Of a stretch of 64,000 nt of DNA, positions 1-12,003 are shown one piece after another. The notes beneath the pieces were generated by a model. The model was not told where the DNA came from, searched no databases, and saw nothing but the letters and a program-made list of their open reading frames with translations. The DNA is taken from contig JAFISE010000035.1 in NCBI GenBank assembly GCA_022560025.1, positions 124,001 through 188,000 of the forward strand, written 5' to 3'. The position numbers and the translations under genes were made by a program. Source of the DNA: Stagonosporopsis chrysanthemi (taxonomy: Eukaryota; Ascomycota; Dothideomycetes; Pleosporales; Didymellaceae). Within the stretch, counting starts at the first letter, position 1. Every line of letters starts with the position of its first letter.

Positions 1-523
1 TTTGCGGATCCACATCTTTCCATCTATCCTCCGCATGCCGTCGTGTGCAGGGAGGGACAGATGGCGCGAGAAGGTAAGTGGCAGGCGTGACGGGGGAAGG
101 GAAGGATAGGAGGGGCAAGATGGAGTGATGGGAGGGAAGGCGAGAGAGGTACAGAGCTACAAAGAGCCATTCAACCAGCCAACCAACTATCAGCTGGACT
201 GCTGAACTCATTGCGCGCCGAACTACCGCCTACACCGCATCCGGCTCGCGCGAGTAGCATGCGTCGTGGGTGGAACGCATGTTGTAGAGCGGGCCGAAAC
301 GGGATGGGATGTCGGATATCGTGATACATGGACTAAGCCTGCACAAGCTATCGTAAAAGAACCGCCTTTCTTCTGCGTCACTCCCCGTCTGCCTTACCAC
401 CCATCTCACACGGCTATCCCATCCCCCCCCTCCCCCCTTTTTTTCCTTGCCACTCCATCCGCGAGGCCGTCTCTCCCAGGCGTTTCCAAGATGGACGTGC
501 TACTCCACCTTCGCAACGCCATT
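1..523. other. Window edge, no gene recognised
   Basis: I see no supported gene here. The stretch is pyrimidine-rich from about 360 onward, with C and T runs near 423-447. It probably holds the 3' region of the minus-strand coiled-coil gene that ends at 524. Short open frames on the plus strand between 266 and 848 are antisense or shadow frames. Confidence 0.5.
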
Positions 524-1813
524 TCACACCCTCTCGTTCTGCGTCTCCTCTCTGCCCTCCACCACCCTCCCCTCCCCAATACATCGTCTCAGCCCCCTCA
601 CACGCCCTCCCAATTCCCCCATGGAGTCTACGTCCCACGCTCTCGTGGCACGGACGAACTGTCCGGCCATGAAGTGGAGGTTGTCGTATCGTTTCTTGGT
701 GGCGAGGTACGTGCGCCGCAGGTTGACGAGGCGCTGCTCGTCGTTTTGGGGAAAGGTGGGTGTAGATGGAGTGAGTGAGAGAGACGGGGTTGAGGATGAT
801 GATGGCGTTGAGGAGATGGTGCTCCCAGACGACATTGTGCTGGGGTAGAAAGAAGGGGAACGGGAGAATGATGTGCCAGTGGAGGTCTGAGAAGAAGCTG
901 CCTCTGAAGCTGACCTTGTGAGTGTGGCATTTTCATCGCTCAGCCTCGCGACTTCGCGCTGCAGGTCCTGCTGTTGCTGCGAGAGTTGCTGCATCTGCTG
1001 ATCGGTTGCGGCTGCTTTACGCATGGCTTCTTCCTCTTTGACAGCGAGATCACGCTTTGTATCTGAGTTAATGGCCAATTGTTCCTCAAGAAATTTCTGA
1101 ATCTCGTCTCGCTGCCTGGTCAAGCCAGCTTCGCCCTTGAGACTGCTGCGAGTCTCGTCTAATTCTCGTTGCAGATCGGCATGCTCCCAAGTCAATTCAG
1201 CCAAGCGCAGTCGCTCAGCTGCGAGCTCATCGTAAACATCGGCGTAGGCTTTGGTATTTGCAATATGCTGAGCACGAGCGATTAGAGCATCCTGTGCCGC
1301 TCGCTCGATGTTTTGCTTGACCTGGGCTTGAGCAGCCTGAAGTTGGGCTTGCAGCTGTTTTACTTCCCTTGTATAGACTTCTTTAAGACGATCGGGCCTG
1401 ATTCTGAGAGTAGTCCTTTTAGTAACGCCTGCTACAGGTGTAAGGTTTGGCTTTAGATCATCCGCACTGTCAGACCTATCCGACTTCGCCTTTGGACGAG
1501 GTGATGTCTGGCTGGCGCTCTTGCTCTCCTCCTGCCCTTCATCGACAGGAATGACAAACGCATCAGCCGCGCTTATACCTCGTCTACTTACCCGCTTCCC
1601 GTTATTAGCTTTTTGTGTTGTTTTTTGAACTTTTGAAGCACGCTCAGGCTTAGGAGAGGCGGGTGGGCTGCGCTTCTTGACAACTGTAACACTTGGTTTT
1701 CCCTTTGGCTTGGGTTTAGCTGATGTCTTTCTGGTTGGGTTCTTGCGAGGTTCGCTCGCAAGCTTTTTCTTAGTTGCTGGACGAGAAATGGAAGAGCTGC
1801 GTTTGGGTGGCAT
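524..1813 (-). CDS. Basic, coiled-coil protein of unknown function
   Basis: This single-exon gene encodes about 429 aa. I do not recognise the family. The first 75 or so residues are very rich in Lys, Arg, Pro and Ser and look like a nuclear, disordered tail. Residues near 140-300 form a long heptad-rich coiled coil full of Gln, Glu, Ala and Leu. A Ser/Thr low-complexity linker follows, then a short conserved-looking C-terminus rich in Arg and Tyr. I chose the ATG at 1813 because its context is good (A at -3) and it begins a typical basic tail. The frame stays open upstream to another ATG at 2068, which would add 85 residues. A Csm1/Pcs1-like kinetochore protein has a similar overall plan, but I see no diagnostic C-terminal domain, so that is only a guess. 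Confidence 0.7.
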   Translation of the reverse strand: MPPKRSSSISRPATKKKLASEPRKNPTRKTSAKPKPKGKPSVTVVKKRSPPASPKPERASKVQKTTQKANNGKRVSRRGISAADAFVIPVDEGQEESKSASQTSPRPKAKSDRSDSADDLKPNLTPVAGVTKRTTLRIRPDRLKEVYTREVKQLQAQLQAAQAQVKQNIERAAQDALIARAQHIANTKAYADVYDELAAERLRLAELTWEHADLQRELDETRSSLKGEAGLTRQRDEIQKFLEEQLAINSDTKRDLAVKEEEAMRKAAATDQQMQQLSQQQQDLQREVARLSDENATLTRSASEAASSQTSTGTSFSRSPSFYPSTMSSGSTISSTPSSSSTPSLSLTPSTPTFPQNDEQRLVNLRRTYLATKKRYDNLHFMAGQFVRATRAWDVDSMGELGGRVRGLRRCIGEGRVVEGREETQNERV

Positions 1814-2973
1814 TGTGTATCCTTGCTTAATCTCGATTGAACTTATGATGTGATGTTTCCTAGTATTGCCGAGGCACTGGTGGGGTTCCTCTTCCTTGAC
1901 AGTTCTGGTTTTGCTAGGTGGGATCCTTTGTATACTCTGATATACCCTCTCCCGATCAGAAAGCAGGTTGTTGAACAGTCTGAAGTCTCCGAGACGTTGA
2001 AGGAACAGAGGGGTTTTTGATTGATCTGTTGGACTCACAGGGTCCTGTGAAGCAGACCTTTGTAACATGAATCTCGGCAGTTGGTGGACTGCTGTCTTCG
2101 TCGATCTGTTAAATCCTCTGTTGTATGTGCAGGCGATGTCCTGGCTTGAGAGTGCTGGTACCGTAGACTAAGCAATTGCAGTATGGTGATGATTAAGTTT
2201 TCTGAGATGGCAATTGACTGTTGAGTCCTGCGGATACGAAGTTCGGGGATAGAGAGAAGCTACAAGTCCCCAGGTCGAGAGTGATGTATAACAGCGGGAT
2301 GGCAGTGAACGAAGTGGGCTCCAGGCAGTTTCAGCAAAGTAAGGGGACCGCGGGAGGAAGTTCCGTTGGTCAGCGTAGATGATCTTCTGGCCCTCTCTGG
2401 ACAGGTTGGGTGGATAAGAGTGAAACTCGGTAGGAGGCAGATCGGCGGAGGTGCGTTGTGGCGGTGGAAGGTGCGTGCGAAGAAGAGAGCCTCATTGTTT
2501 GATGGAGGGCGGGAGTAAGTGAATCTTACACAGCCAATGGCGCTACCCGGGCTTGCAGGTAAAGGCAAGAGCGATGAATGGCGTGCAGCTGCACCAGTCC
2601 ATGCACGCTGTGGATGGCACCTTGGTTGTGTTGGTAAAAGAGATCACAACAAAGCCTAGATGCTCAAGCTCGACATCGAGTGATATCAGTGCGCTTCTGG
2701 CCGCTTTTGTTGTGTTGATGACAAGACCAGAAAGTCATGACCAGACGCAGGCGGGTGAGAATCAATCGTCAATTACCAATATCGTGCTGACATCGTGGAA
2801 CACTGAGTGTACTCTACACATGATACGCCTCTTGCACCGCTGGACGTAGCCATATGCTGCTGCTAATACAAATGATATCACACAAAGGAAAGGAAACCAA
2901 ACAACAACCAGTCGCTGTACCATAATACCCCATACAATGCACCTCTCCCAACCTGTTTCGTACAGTTCAGAAC
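1814..2973. other. Intergenic region, no gene seen
   Basis: This is the upstream region of the coiled-coil gene, including an in-frame open 5' extension at 1814-2068, followed by the 3' region of the ApsB-like gene. I see no further coding signal or repeat. Confidence 0.4.
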
Positions 2974-5900
2974 CTAATACACATCCTCATCCTGCTCCAG
3001 CTGCCTATCTAGCGTGGTCTGCCGACTAAGCATACTCCCCCTCTCGCTCCTCTCTCTACTCCGGGTCTGCCCATCCACGCTCAAGCTCCTCTGCACATTA
3101 AATCCTTCAGCAGCAAGTCTTTCACGCTCGCGCTCCAGCATGGCTCTGAGATCCGCGTTCTCTTCAACTTTCTGCTCGAGACGCTTGCGCGCGCCACTGC
3201 GGTCCAGGAGGCGGGCTTCACGCTCAGCTTTGAGGCGGCGCTCAAGCTCTTTGAGGCGGTGAATCCATTTCTGCTCGCTGGGCTGAAGGGGACCGGCCTC
3301 GGGGTATGGGTGTCCTGGCGACCGGCTGCCGCTGGAGGTTTGTTGTTGTTGCTGGAGATGTTCAACTACTGAAGTGGAGTGTGCGCGGAGTAAGGTATGC
3401 GCCATGCTTGCGCGCTTTGAGGAGGTGGGTGAGCCGGTGCGTGCCGGATTTTTGTTGACTATAATGTTGTCGCCGGATTGTGCGGCTGAAGTGATGGCTC
3501 GGAGGGTCTGGACCTCTGATCGGAGGGTTTTGTTCTCGTTGCGCAGCTTGGTGAGCTCTGCGGCGTTCAGTTCGACCATCCCGCCACGCACTGTGCTTGG
3601 CCTTCCAATCGATTGTCTTTGAGCTAAGACGGCTTTCTCAAGCTGCTCAAGACGCTTGACGCGGCCGTCCAGTGTATGCTCCAGGACCTGGTAGTCGCGA
3701 ATGAGGTCCTTCTCTGTAGCACGTATCCTTTGTCTGAAGCCACCAATGATACCTTCCACGGTCTTGACGGCCAGGATCATGTTGCTGTTGAAGCCTTTGA
3801 TATTCCTGGAAATGAGTTCCATGGAAGTCAATTCGCCATTGACAAGGGCATGGCTTCGACACCACTCGGTGCCGCAAAGAGTCGACAGTCTATTCCAAAG
3901 GGCATACAGCAGGTTGTTGCGCTCAAGCAACTGCTCCTTGTACTGCTTCTCGAGGTTGAGCAGTTTCTGACGATCCTGACTGCGAAGGGTCTCAAGCTCG
4001 AGGACTCTGGTTTCATGTTGTTGTATCGTCCTAGTCACTGACTGATGACCACGTTTGGCGTTCTCGAAGGTGGCTGCCTCCTGTCGCCTCAACTGACGTT
4101 CACGCTCGAGGGCTTCGGTGCTTTGCCGCACTTGCAGTCCCGTGCTTTCGAGGAGGGTATCACGGTTGCGCAAGAGCTGTTCTTTTTCGGAGAGGTCGCT
4201 CCTGGTGAAGTTCAGCTCCTCGATTGTGGAATCGAGCTCTCGATGCAGCCTTGCAATGTCCTGAAGAATGTAAGCTCACGTTTGACAAAGTACAATAAGT
4301 TCACCAACCTTCAGCAGACTAGGCTTAGTGCCGTTGCTGTTAAACAGCGCATCACGAATGCTCGTCTCGAATTCGTCATGCTGTCGTCGCCAGTTGTTGG
4401 CCTCGACTTCCTTGCTGGATAGATCCTTCCGCAGTCGCCTGCTCTCGTCTTTGAGTTTAGCCAACTGCGCGTTGAGGTCAGTCATGACCTTCTCGACTTC
4501 CTGTTTCCCGTGGCTTTCCAAAGCGTCTCTCTGCTGCCGCTCTTCCCTGAATCGTTCCTCGAGGTCTCGTATGCGCTCACGCTCGTGCTGGATGTTGATC
4601 TGCGCATTCTCGAGATCGGACTCCAGCTCACCGATCTTAATCTTGTCGCCCTCCTGTTCTTCCCGCAGGAAATCGACCTCCCCTTGACTGCTTTCGAGCT
4701 GAATGTCGAGTTTCTCATTCTTGGATCGCTCGTCGCTGAGCATCTTATCTTGCCTGCCCAGCTCCTCGGTAGCGTCTCGTAGTTCAGCTTCGAGGTGCTC
4801 AATCTTGCGCATGCTTGCGTTCTGATCGTCCTCGAGTTGGACGAGACTTTCACTGACATTCTTCATCTCCTGCTGCAGCGCGTTGAAGTCTTCGATAGAA
4901 TGCTCGAGATCCGTGGCAATACGGTCGCGTTCCTGCGCCATCTGCTCGAGCTCTGCCTCAAGTCGCTGGACAGCCTCCATGGCTTCCGCTCTAAGCCCTT
5001 CACATTCCTCCTCTTTGTCCTGCAGAAGTTCCAGCGACTCATCACGCTCCGCAACAAGCGCCTGTAGATCTTCGTTTTGCGCTTCGAGCTCAGTTTCACA
5101 CTCCTTGACCTTGTTCTCGGCGGTTTCAAGCATGTCGAGATGTCCCACAAGCTGATCGTCAAGCTCCTTGTTCAGAAGCTTGAGCTGAGACAATTCGTCG
5201 CGTGCTGACGCCAATTTGCTCTCGAGATCCTCCCTCTCGGAATCACTCATCTGAGTTACCCGTGTGCCGCCACTAGCGCGCGAAACAGACCTCATGTGAT
5301 TGCGTGAAATGGACCGTTCGAGGATACTATCCCCGGCGATAGACCCAACGTCTCCTCTTCGAAGGGTGAGCCTAAGACCTTCGTTCTCTTCGCGCAGACG
5401 CGTATTCTCCCGATTTCGTGATGTCAGCATCGAGGTCTGAGCATGGAGATCTCGCTGTAGCCGCTCGTTATTCATGTGCAACTGGTCAACCAACGTACTG
5501 CTGCCACCAGATGAAGGACGTTGCTGATCCGAACCTGCGTCCGATCGGTCGGCGTAAGACTGATGCATAAGCCGCGAGCTGTTGTGAACCCTGCTGTTGT
5601 GGTGGCTGCTGTTGTGCTGCAAGATTTGACGGTTCTGCTCTCGTGTCCTTTGCAATTCTTCACGAAGCCGATCACGTTCAGACTCTGCGTGCGTACAGCG
5701 GGCTTCGATCTCCTCGCGACGGACTCGTTCCTCATGTAAATCCTCCTTCCAGATATTTACCGCCTCGTCGAAGCCGGTTTCACCGGATGTGCTCTTCTCC
5801 CGCATGGTTTTGATGTAGTCTGCCATGCGTCGATTATCTGCTTCTTTCTGGAGTGCTTCTTGCTGCCACTGCTCTGTTATTGTCTCCGCGGACTCCAGCC

Positions 5901-7647
5901 GCTCGCGCAGAAAGTGGATCTCTTCTTCCAATTCGGCCTTTTCTGGCGAGTGTTCGCTCTTCTCATCTTCGGAGCCACTGCCACTGTCTCTCGTTGCCGA
6001 CTGTCCCTCTTCTTGAGACTTGAGCTTACGCTCCAGCTCTCGAACTTTCTTGCGCCATGTCTGGGACTCCTTCTTCTCAGTCGCGAGATCTGTCTGGAGC
6101 TGAACGTTCTTAGAAATCATCTCCTTGACTCCTTCGTCGGACCGATTCTGAAGCGCCTGATCAAGGAAATGAATCTTCAGCTTGAGGTCGAAATTCTCTT
6201 TACTGAGCTTGTCGATCTTGCTGTTCTGCTCTTTCAACGTCAGATTATGCTTGCTCCTAGCGAAAGGAGTTGCCGAGTGTCGCCTATCAGACGATTGTAA
6301 ATGCTTCGCTCTAAATTCTCGTGCGACTGTATCGGGGACCTGTATATCCTGGACGTGCCTAGCAACCACGGTGTCGGTCAGGTGTGTAGAAGTTCCCGCA
6401 CCAGACGTTCGTGGTGTTTCCGGAGGAGTTGTAGTACCGGTCACCTCTTCATCCAGCCTGCCCAGACCACCTTCATGTTGCAAAAGAGCTGTCAGTGAGT
6501 TCGCGCTGGTACTCCGATGCTTGTCCCATGGATTTGAATCGCTGTAACCGGATACAGACGACGTAATGCTGCCAACGCTAGGCAACCGTGACAAGCCCAT
6601 GCTACTCCTGTGAGGCAGATTAGGCCGGGGTATCGCGCCACCAGTTTGTAGAGCATAGTCTGCGCCCAGACTTGCTGTGCTCGCGCCATCGCCAGACACA
6701 TCGGAGCGGGTTGTTAACGAGGAGACAGAAGATCGCTGGCTCGATTGGCGGTTTTGCAGGAAGCTCGGCCGTTTACCCGCACGAGGGGAGGATGTCGTGA
6801 TAAGAAGTGGGGGGACCATGGCTATACTGTCCAGACTCGGTTCTGACGCAGAGTTGAGTGAAGCAGACTCCTCGAATCTACTAAAATCTGGAGCTTTGAC
6901 GGTGGACGCGCTGGAGACTGGACGCTGGGAGGCATCCAATGCACTTTCCCCAGCTTCAGCTGTAGCTTGGGAATCGGTCTTGTCTCCATGTCCCCTCGAC
7001 CGTCGCTGCGCCGCGTATGCTGAAGGCGACGAAGGCGCAGCTTCAATAGCGGAGTTGACGTGGTCCAGCGAGTCGTCCGCAGTGTCGTCGTCAGGCCGTC
7101 GCACTGCAGGAGTGTTGTGGGCGCCTGCTGGTGTCGGCGCATCCTGTGACATGATGGAAGACTCTGAGTTGTGCGACTCGTCCTCGTTCTCTTCTACCCG
7201 CGGCGCATCATGAGCGTCTTCTTCTTGCGCAGTCGACAGCGCAGTCGACAGCGCGGGCCGCACAGTCCCCGGTGAGCCTCCGAAAAGGTACGTGTCGTCG
7301 GCGCCGATGCGCGTCTGCGAGATGCCGGGATGCGCAGAGAGGTCGGGGATGAAGCTGGACTCGATATCCATCAGCTGGCGCTTCATCCTGCGATCCAGAA
7401 AGTCGCTGACATCGCTTGGTGCGCTCTCGTCATGGGAGTCCTGGCGCAAGAAGCTGTCGTCGTTGGTGTCAGGGAGTGGAGGCAGGTCGGCATCGGCGAC
7501 GTCGAAGGCTTGCACGTCCGTAAAATCGGTTATACTTCGCTCCATGGATTTGCGCGTGCTTTCGGCCGGCGTGGCTGCGGTTGGTGTGGACTCGTCGTTG
7601 TTTGTTTGGGGCGCCTCAGCGGAGGAAGGAGCGGCGGAGGGTGCCAT
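2974..7647 (-). CDS. apsB: ApsB/Mto1-like microtubule-organising coiled-coil protein
   Basis: This gene probably encodes the anucleate primary sterigmata protein B orthologue, a gamma-tubulin-complex recruiter at non-spindle-pole microtubule-organising centres (Mto1 in fission yeast). There are two exons, 7647-4309 and 4260-2974, giving about 1541 aa. The 48-nt intron has a GTTGGT donor, a CTTAC branch site and a CAG acceptor. The first 460 residues are acidic, Ser/Thr-rich and disordered. Around residues 462-530 is a centrosomin motif 1 (Cnn_1N) signature with LKEQNSKIDKLSKENFDLKL, the region that binds gamma-tubulin complexes. From there to near the C-terminus the protein is almost continuous coiled coil. 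The ATG at 7647 is used because the six open codons upstream begin with GTG. The family assignment rests on the Cnn_1N motif plus length and architecture. Confidence 0.9.
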
Positions 7648-7749
7648 TGCTGCGGGTGCCCGCACGGAGTGTGGATCGAAACAAGGAAGCCTGCAGCGCG
7701 CTCACCAGCATGGCTTTACCATGAGGCAGTCAGCAAAGCGAAGATTAGC

Positions 7750-8508
7750 CCCAGCGATGTGGTCGGTCTCCTTTGTGCAGCCAGTGTTTACTGTACCGTG
7801 TCCGTGCGCATTGGTAGCGCAGGCCGGCCCGTCGTCTTCAACGCTGCGCCGGTCGGAACCGCTACCGTGGAGGCCTTTATTTTAGGTCTTTAGGGCCCGT
7901 CATGTCGTGAGCGCTATTCCATATCCTCTGAAGCATGCATATCGCATTGATGAGCCTTGGAATAATCTCCCATCTGGTCTACTTTCGGACGCAGGGACAA
8001 CGCTGCCAAAACATCTTCAAGGTGGGCCCATGTCTGGTTGTTCTCCACTACCCTGCATCAAGATAAATAACGAAAGGCGATCATGATGATTGCAGGCCCT
8101 GGTGCTTTTGCATGGAGCGCCAATCGGTCCATCAAACCTTCTCGTGGTGGTCAAACCCTGACAAGCCACCAATCCCATTCCTCTCCTGTCCCGGGCCATG
8201 TACCTCTGGTAAATTGCGATATCATACAGAAAGCTGAAGTTCGATTGCTTCACCAGGAACACCAAAGATGATCCTGAATATACCAAGATGGTGTCTGATG
8301 ACTCCCAAAACGCAATGGCTTATTCCTTGGTATACTTCCAAATCTCATGATCAATCCAGGTCTCTGAGTAGCCGGCATCTAGGGGGTGGTTGTGAAAGAG
8401 AAACTAGATACAGCGGGCCTTCAATCTAGTAGGTCTGTGGATAGTGGCATTTGCAATAGCAGCACGTTAGGCTGTCCAGTGGAAAGGATCAGGAGTCCTT
8501 TGCGAGAG
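7750..8508. other. Intergenic region between apsB and MITE copy A
   Basis: This is the promoter side of the minus-strand ApsB-like gene, followed by unassigned sequence. I see no gene, RNA or tandem repeat. Confidence 0.4.
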
Positions 8509-8749
8509 TACAAAGAGACTCGTTTCTTTGGAACGATCGTTCCTAGAAACAACGGATCCTTAAGTTGGCTACGACACATACAACAATTTGTCAAATCTGT
8601 TACAGTAGATATTGTAGTGCTGAGTACTCTCTGTACATTAGTTTGCTTATGCTAGAAATTGACACTTTGCTGCGGTTATTATAGCGCACACATGAGAAGT
8701 TAAGGAAGCATGTAAATCTGATCTGCTGAAAGAAACGAGCTCCTTCGTA
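8509..8749 (+). mobile_element. MITE copy A, TA-flanked with terminal inverted repeats
   Basis: This 241-bp non-coding element begins TACAAAGAGACTCGTTTCTT and ends with the inverted form of TACGAAGGAGCTCGTTTCTT. The two ends match at 16 of 20 positions. Internally it shares GGATCCTTAAGTTGGCTAC with copy B (one gap-free block with few differences). Both ends carry TA, which suits a Tc1/mariner-type insertion. It is one of four diverged copies in the window (with 16907-17149, 50389-50631 and 55303-55541) and carries no transposase. Confidence 0.82.
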
Positions 8750-8851
8750 GTTCAAGAATGGAGACCTCGGCTCAAGTGTGGACCGCTGCTACCCTCCAGT
8801 AGATATGTGAATAGCTCCGACGCTCTTTCCCCCAACACAACAGTCCACACA

Positions 8852-9797
8852 ATGCCGTTCTTACTACGACCAACATCGAGGCTCTTCGTACGCCCGGTTC
8901 AGCGCTGCGCATACTCGAGTGCGCCGTCACCCGTGATTAATGTCATCAACTATCCCGCACCCCACTCGGGAAACATCCGCATCCTCTCCTTGAACCGCCC
9001 AGCTGCCCGCAATGCCATATCAAGACAATTGCTCGCCGAGCTCAACCAGCATGTCACCAGCATACAAAATGAGGGCCAGAACGGGCAAACAAGAGCCCTC
9101 ATTCTTGCCAGCGAGGTGGACACGAGTTTCTGTGCTGGCGCAGACTTGAAGGAACGCGCAACCTTCACGCAAGAAGAGTACGCACCTCACCGCGAACGAA
9201 CCTAGACTAGAAGTTAACCATCCCAGCACCGCCAACTTCCTCGCCTCCCTCCGCGGCACTCTAACCTCGATCCAAAACCTCCCCATCCCTACCATCTCCG
9301 CCCTCGCCGCGCCCGCATTCGGCGGCGGCCTCGAGCTCGCCCTGACAACACACATGCGCGTCTTCGGCAGCACGACCACCGTCGCCCTCCCCGAGACACG
9401 CCTCGCCATCATCCCGGGTGCAGGCGGTACCTACCGACTCCCTGCTCTGATCGGGCTCGCACGAGCACGCGACATGATCCTGACGGGCCGCCGCGTCAGC
9501 GCGCCAGAAGCGTATTTCCTGGGTCTGTGCGACAGGCTGGTGGAGATTACGCCTGAGGAGCAGGTGCAGGAGGGCGGGGCGCGCAAGAAGGTCCTGAATG
9601 AAGCTGTGCAGCTGGCAATTACGATTTGCGAGGGCGGACCAATTGCGATCAAGGCTGCGCTTAAGGCGGTTGAGGGGTGTGCGCTGGGGGAGAAGGCGGA
9701 GAATGCGGCGTATGAGTTGGTGGTCAAGACAAAGGATAGGGATGAGGCGCTTGCGGCGTTCCGGGAGAAGAGGAAGGCTGTGTTTAAGGGGGAGTAA
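8852..9797 (+). CDS. Mitochondrial enoyl-CoA hydratase, AUH/methylglutaconyl-CoA hydratase type
   Basis: This is a crotonase-fold hydratase of about 298 aa, most like AUH, which hydrates 3-methylglutaconyl-CoA in leucine breakdown. The exons are 8852-9177 and 9227-9797. The intron is 49 nt and its junction restores the sequence TFTQEDTANFLASLRG. The N-terminus (MPFLLRPTSRLFVRPVQRC) is Arg-rich and lacks acidic residues, as in mitochondrial presequences. The CoA-binding/oxyanion motif SFCAGADLKER lies in exon 1. GGGLELAL and PETRLAIIPGAGGTYRLP lie in exon 2, with the catalytic-region glutamates in the expected places. The start is the first in-frame ATG, since the open codons upstream begin with GTG. 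Other mitochondrial enoyl-CoA hydratases share the fold, so the exact substrate is inferred. Confidence 0.92.
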
Positions 9798-9920
9798 GGC
9801 GCACGTTGAGATCAAAAGTACTGGTAGAGGATAGCCATTGTTCGCGTAAAGCAAGCAGGTTGCAGCTCGCAGGCCATTACGCAACCTGCATCCATCCCAA
9901 TCATCGTCACAAGCATTCTT

Positions 9921-10445
9921 CTACATGTTACTCTTAATATCCTCAAGCAGCTTCTTCAGCTCGCTCTGATCCGCCTTCTGCGTCGGCCACTCGATGCCTA
10001 ACCCCTCCTGCTGGTTCGGCTTCGGGATCAAATGAAAGTGCACGTGATCCACCTCCTGATGCGCAATGCGCCCATTGTTCTGCAGAATATTGTAGTCCTC
10101 CACGCCCTGCGCAATGGCAATCTTCTTGGTCACGGACAGCACCTCGGAGAGCTGGTCGTCGGGGATGTCGTGCAGCTTGGCGCCGTGGTGTTTGGGGATG
10201 ATGAGCTAGATGGCGTGCGTTAGAACACGTTTACAAGTAGCTCGGAGCAGCAATGAAGAGAACAGGGGACGCGTACAGAGTGTCCCTTGCTCAAGGGCCC
10301 GATGTCCAGGAAGGCCAGTGTCTTCTCCGACTCGAAGATTTTCAGCACCGGGATCTCGCCTGCAGCTTGGTTAGGTACGCGCGCAATGGCGGGGACCTGA
10401 TTGTTCGGTACCCTTAACGATCTTGCAGAATATGCAGACGGCCAT
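9921..10445 (-). CDS. HNT1: HIT-family nucleotide hydrolase, Hnt1/HINT1 type
   Basis: This is a small histidine-triad protein of about 133 aa, probably a purine nucleoside phosphoramidase. It has three exons (10445-10412, 10359-10277, 10205-9921). The first carries only 34 nt, encoding MAVCIFCKIVK. The joined sequence reads through GEIPVLKIFESEKTLAFLDI and LIIPKHHGAKLHDIPDDQL. It ends with the active-site HVHFH triad near residues 98-102 and a short C-terminal helix. Length and motif order match Hnt1. The gene converges with the plus-strand enoyl-CoA hydratase, and the coding ends are only about 120 bp apart. Confidence 0.93.
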
Positions 10446-10639
10446 TCTGGTGCTCACTGTGGTGCTCAGTGGAGTGTTGGGTGTGACGTGATGGTGGGAT
10501 GGTTGGTGCTGCGGTTCAGGCTTCGGCGCGGTGGTGGGGCAGGGCGGGGTGGCAGTACTGAACTCAATCTAGCATGATTTGTATCTTCAAGGTCGGTCGT
10601 ATATCTCGATGTATGTCTACGGTCCTAATCACCTCTCCG

Positions 10640-11512
10640 TCATGAAGTCTGAGCCCAATTCCATGCGTCGCACTCGAAGTTCGCATACGTTCTGAACTCG
10701 TTACTCAGACCTTTGGCGTGCTTGATGTCGTAATCTGTTGTCTTGACGCCGGCCTTGCCATACAGCTTGCCGGTAATGATGGACTCCATTCGCTCTCCTG
10801 TGCAAGCAATGATGCGCACCTCGTCGTGTGTCCATCCTTTGGCTAGCCATCGCACTGTCAAGGTAGCTGCAAACAGTCAGGAAAGACTAGACCTGATGAT
10901 CACTTCTGCACCTACCTTTGGTCTGACAATCGTCGCTCAAGAAGGGTGGGTCGACAATGATGCGATCGAACGAGCCCTTGAGTTCTGCAGGCAATTGAAG
11001 TGCTTTCTCGAAGTCGTAGTGGACGAACTCCTTGAACACGCCGAACCGCTCATCAATCTCAAGCAACTTGATTTGTGGCCTGCATTTGTACTCTCCAGAC
11101 GCCTACCGAATATCAGAAAACGACGCCAAGAATATCTTCCGAGGCAGATACTTACCAACAAATTCTTCAGTTGAATGAACGCACTGGGCGCGCTGACGAC
11201 GGCAATTTTCGTGTCATCCGTGGCTCCATCGAGAAGCTGTCTTGCAAGCACAGTGGCGGTCTCGTCACTGTACCAGAACTGGCTCACGTTCCAGTCTTCA
11301 GTAAAAGCGTCCATGGATAGCTTCCCTTCGAAGTCATCTTCGGCTTGCGACTTCAGCTCTTCAAACTGCTTCTGCCGTGCATCACGTTCGCCGTAAAATT
11401 CTTTCAGCGCTGACAGAGCGTCGCCTGAGAGCTGTCTTCGCTGCTTAGCAGGGCTCGGTAATCATAGAAGTGAAACGTACGGCGTATCATCATCAGAGTC
11501 GTCGATTCCCAT
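10640..11512 (-). CDS. EFM5: Efm5/EEF1AKMT1-type protein-lysine N-methyltransferase
   Basis: This gene encodes a seven-beta-strand methyltransferase of about 237 aa. In yeast the orthologue methylates a lysine of elongation factor 1A. There are four exons (11512-11481, 11435-11156, 11090-10916, 10866-10640). The joined protein starts MGIDDSDDDTP and contains the family signature QFWYSDETA. It continues through LLEIDERFGVFK (cofactor-binding acidic residue region), then RIIVDPPFLSDD (the DPPF catalytic-loop motif), and ends with a conserved WNWAQTS-like tail. The acceptor of the first intron is the least certain junction; I chose it because it alone keeps the frame into LSGDALSALKEFY. The family was once called N6-adenine methyltransferase-like because of DPPF. 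Confidence 0.88.
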
Positions 11513-11946
11513 CTTGAGTGATTGACTGGTTGCTGAATGAGCACAAATTCGTCATCTGTTCTGGAAGCACGCTAAGATAGCGCGTATTTCGCAACCACAA
11601 CTGATTATCTAATTTCAAGTAGGCAAGCCGAAGTTGATTCTTAACATATGCTTACCTTGCCCTAATATAAATTTAAATTTTGGTAAGGCGTTATAGATAT
11701 TTGTTAACTGTAGGGTTGTCTTGTGTGGGGTATGCAACTGCGCAGATTTCCACGTATCTAATAGCACTAGACATCTTCAATCAATTTGTAGCTTACAAAA
11801 TCACATAAAAGTCAGCTTGTAGAGCTACTATTGCATGATTGAGGCGCGCCATTGCCAAATGGTAGAATCTCGGCCTTATTGGCCACTATTTTTGTCCTCC
11901 GAGAGCCGAGGTAGCATTGCAGAGCTGCGGACGGGATGATGTGAAC
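11513..11946. other. Short AT-rich intergenic spacer
   Basis: This spacer lies between the divergently transcribed Efm5-type and LACTB2-type genes. It is AT-rich around 11620-11720. I see no RNA gene or repeat. Confidence 0.4.
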
Positions 11947-12003
11947 ATGTCCCCGCGTTTACATTGTCTGCTCAGGGTCGCAAATCGAAGACTGTATTCC
12001 AAG

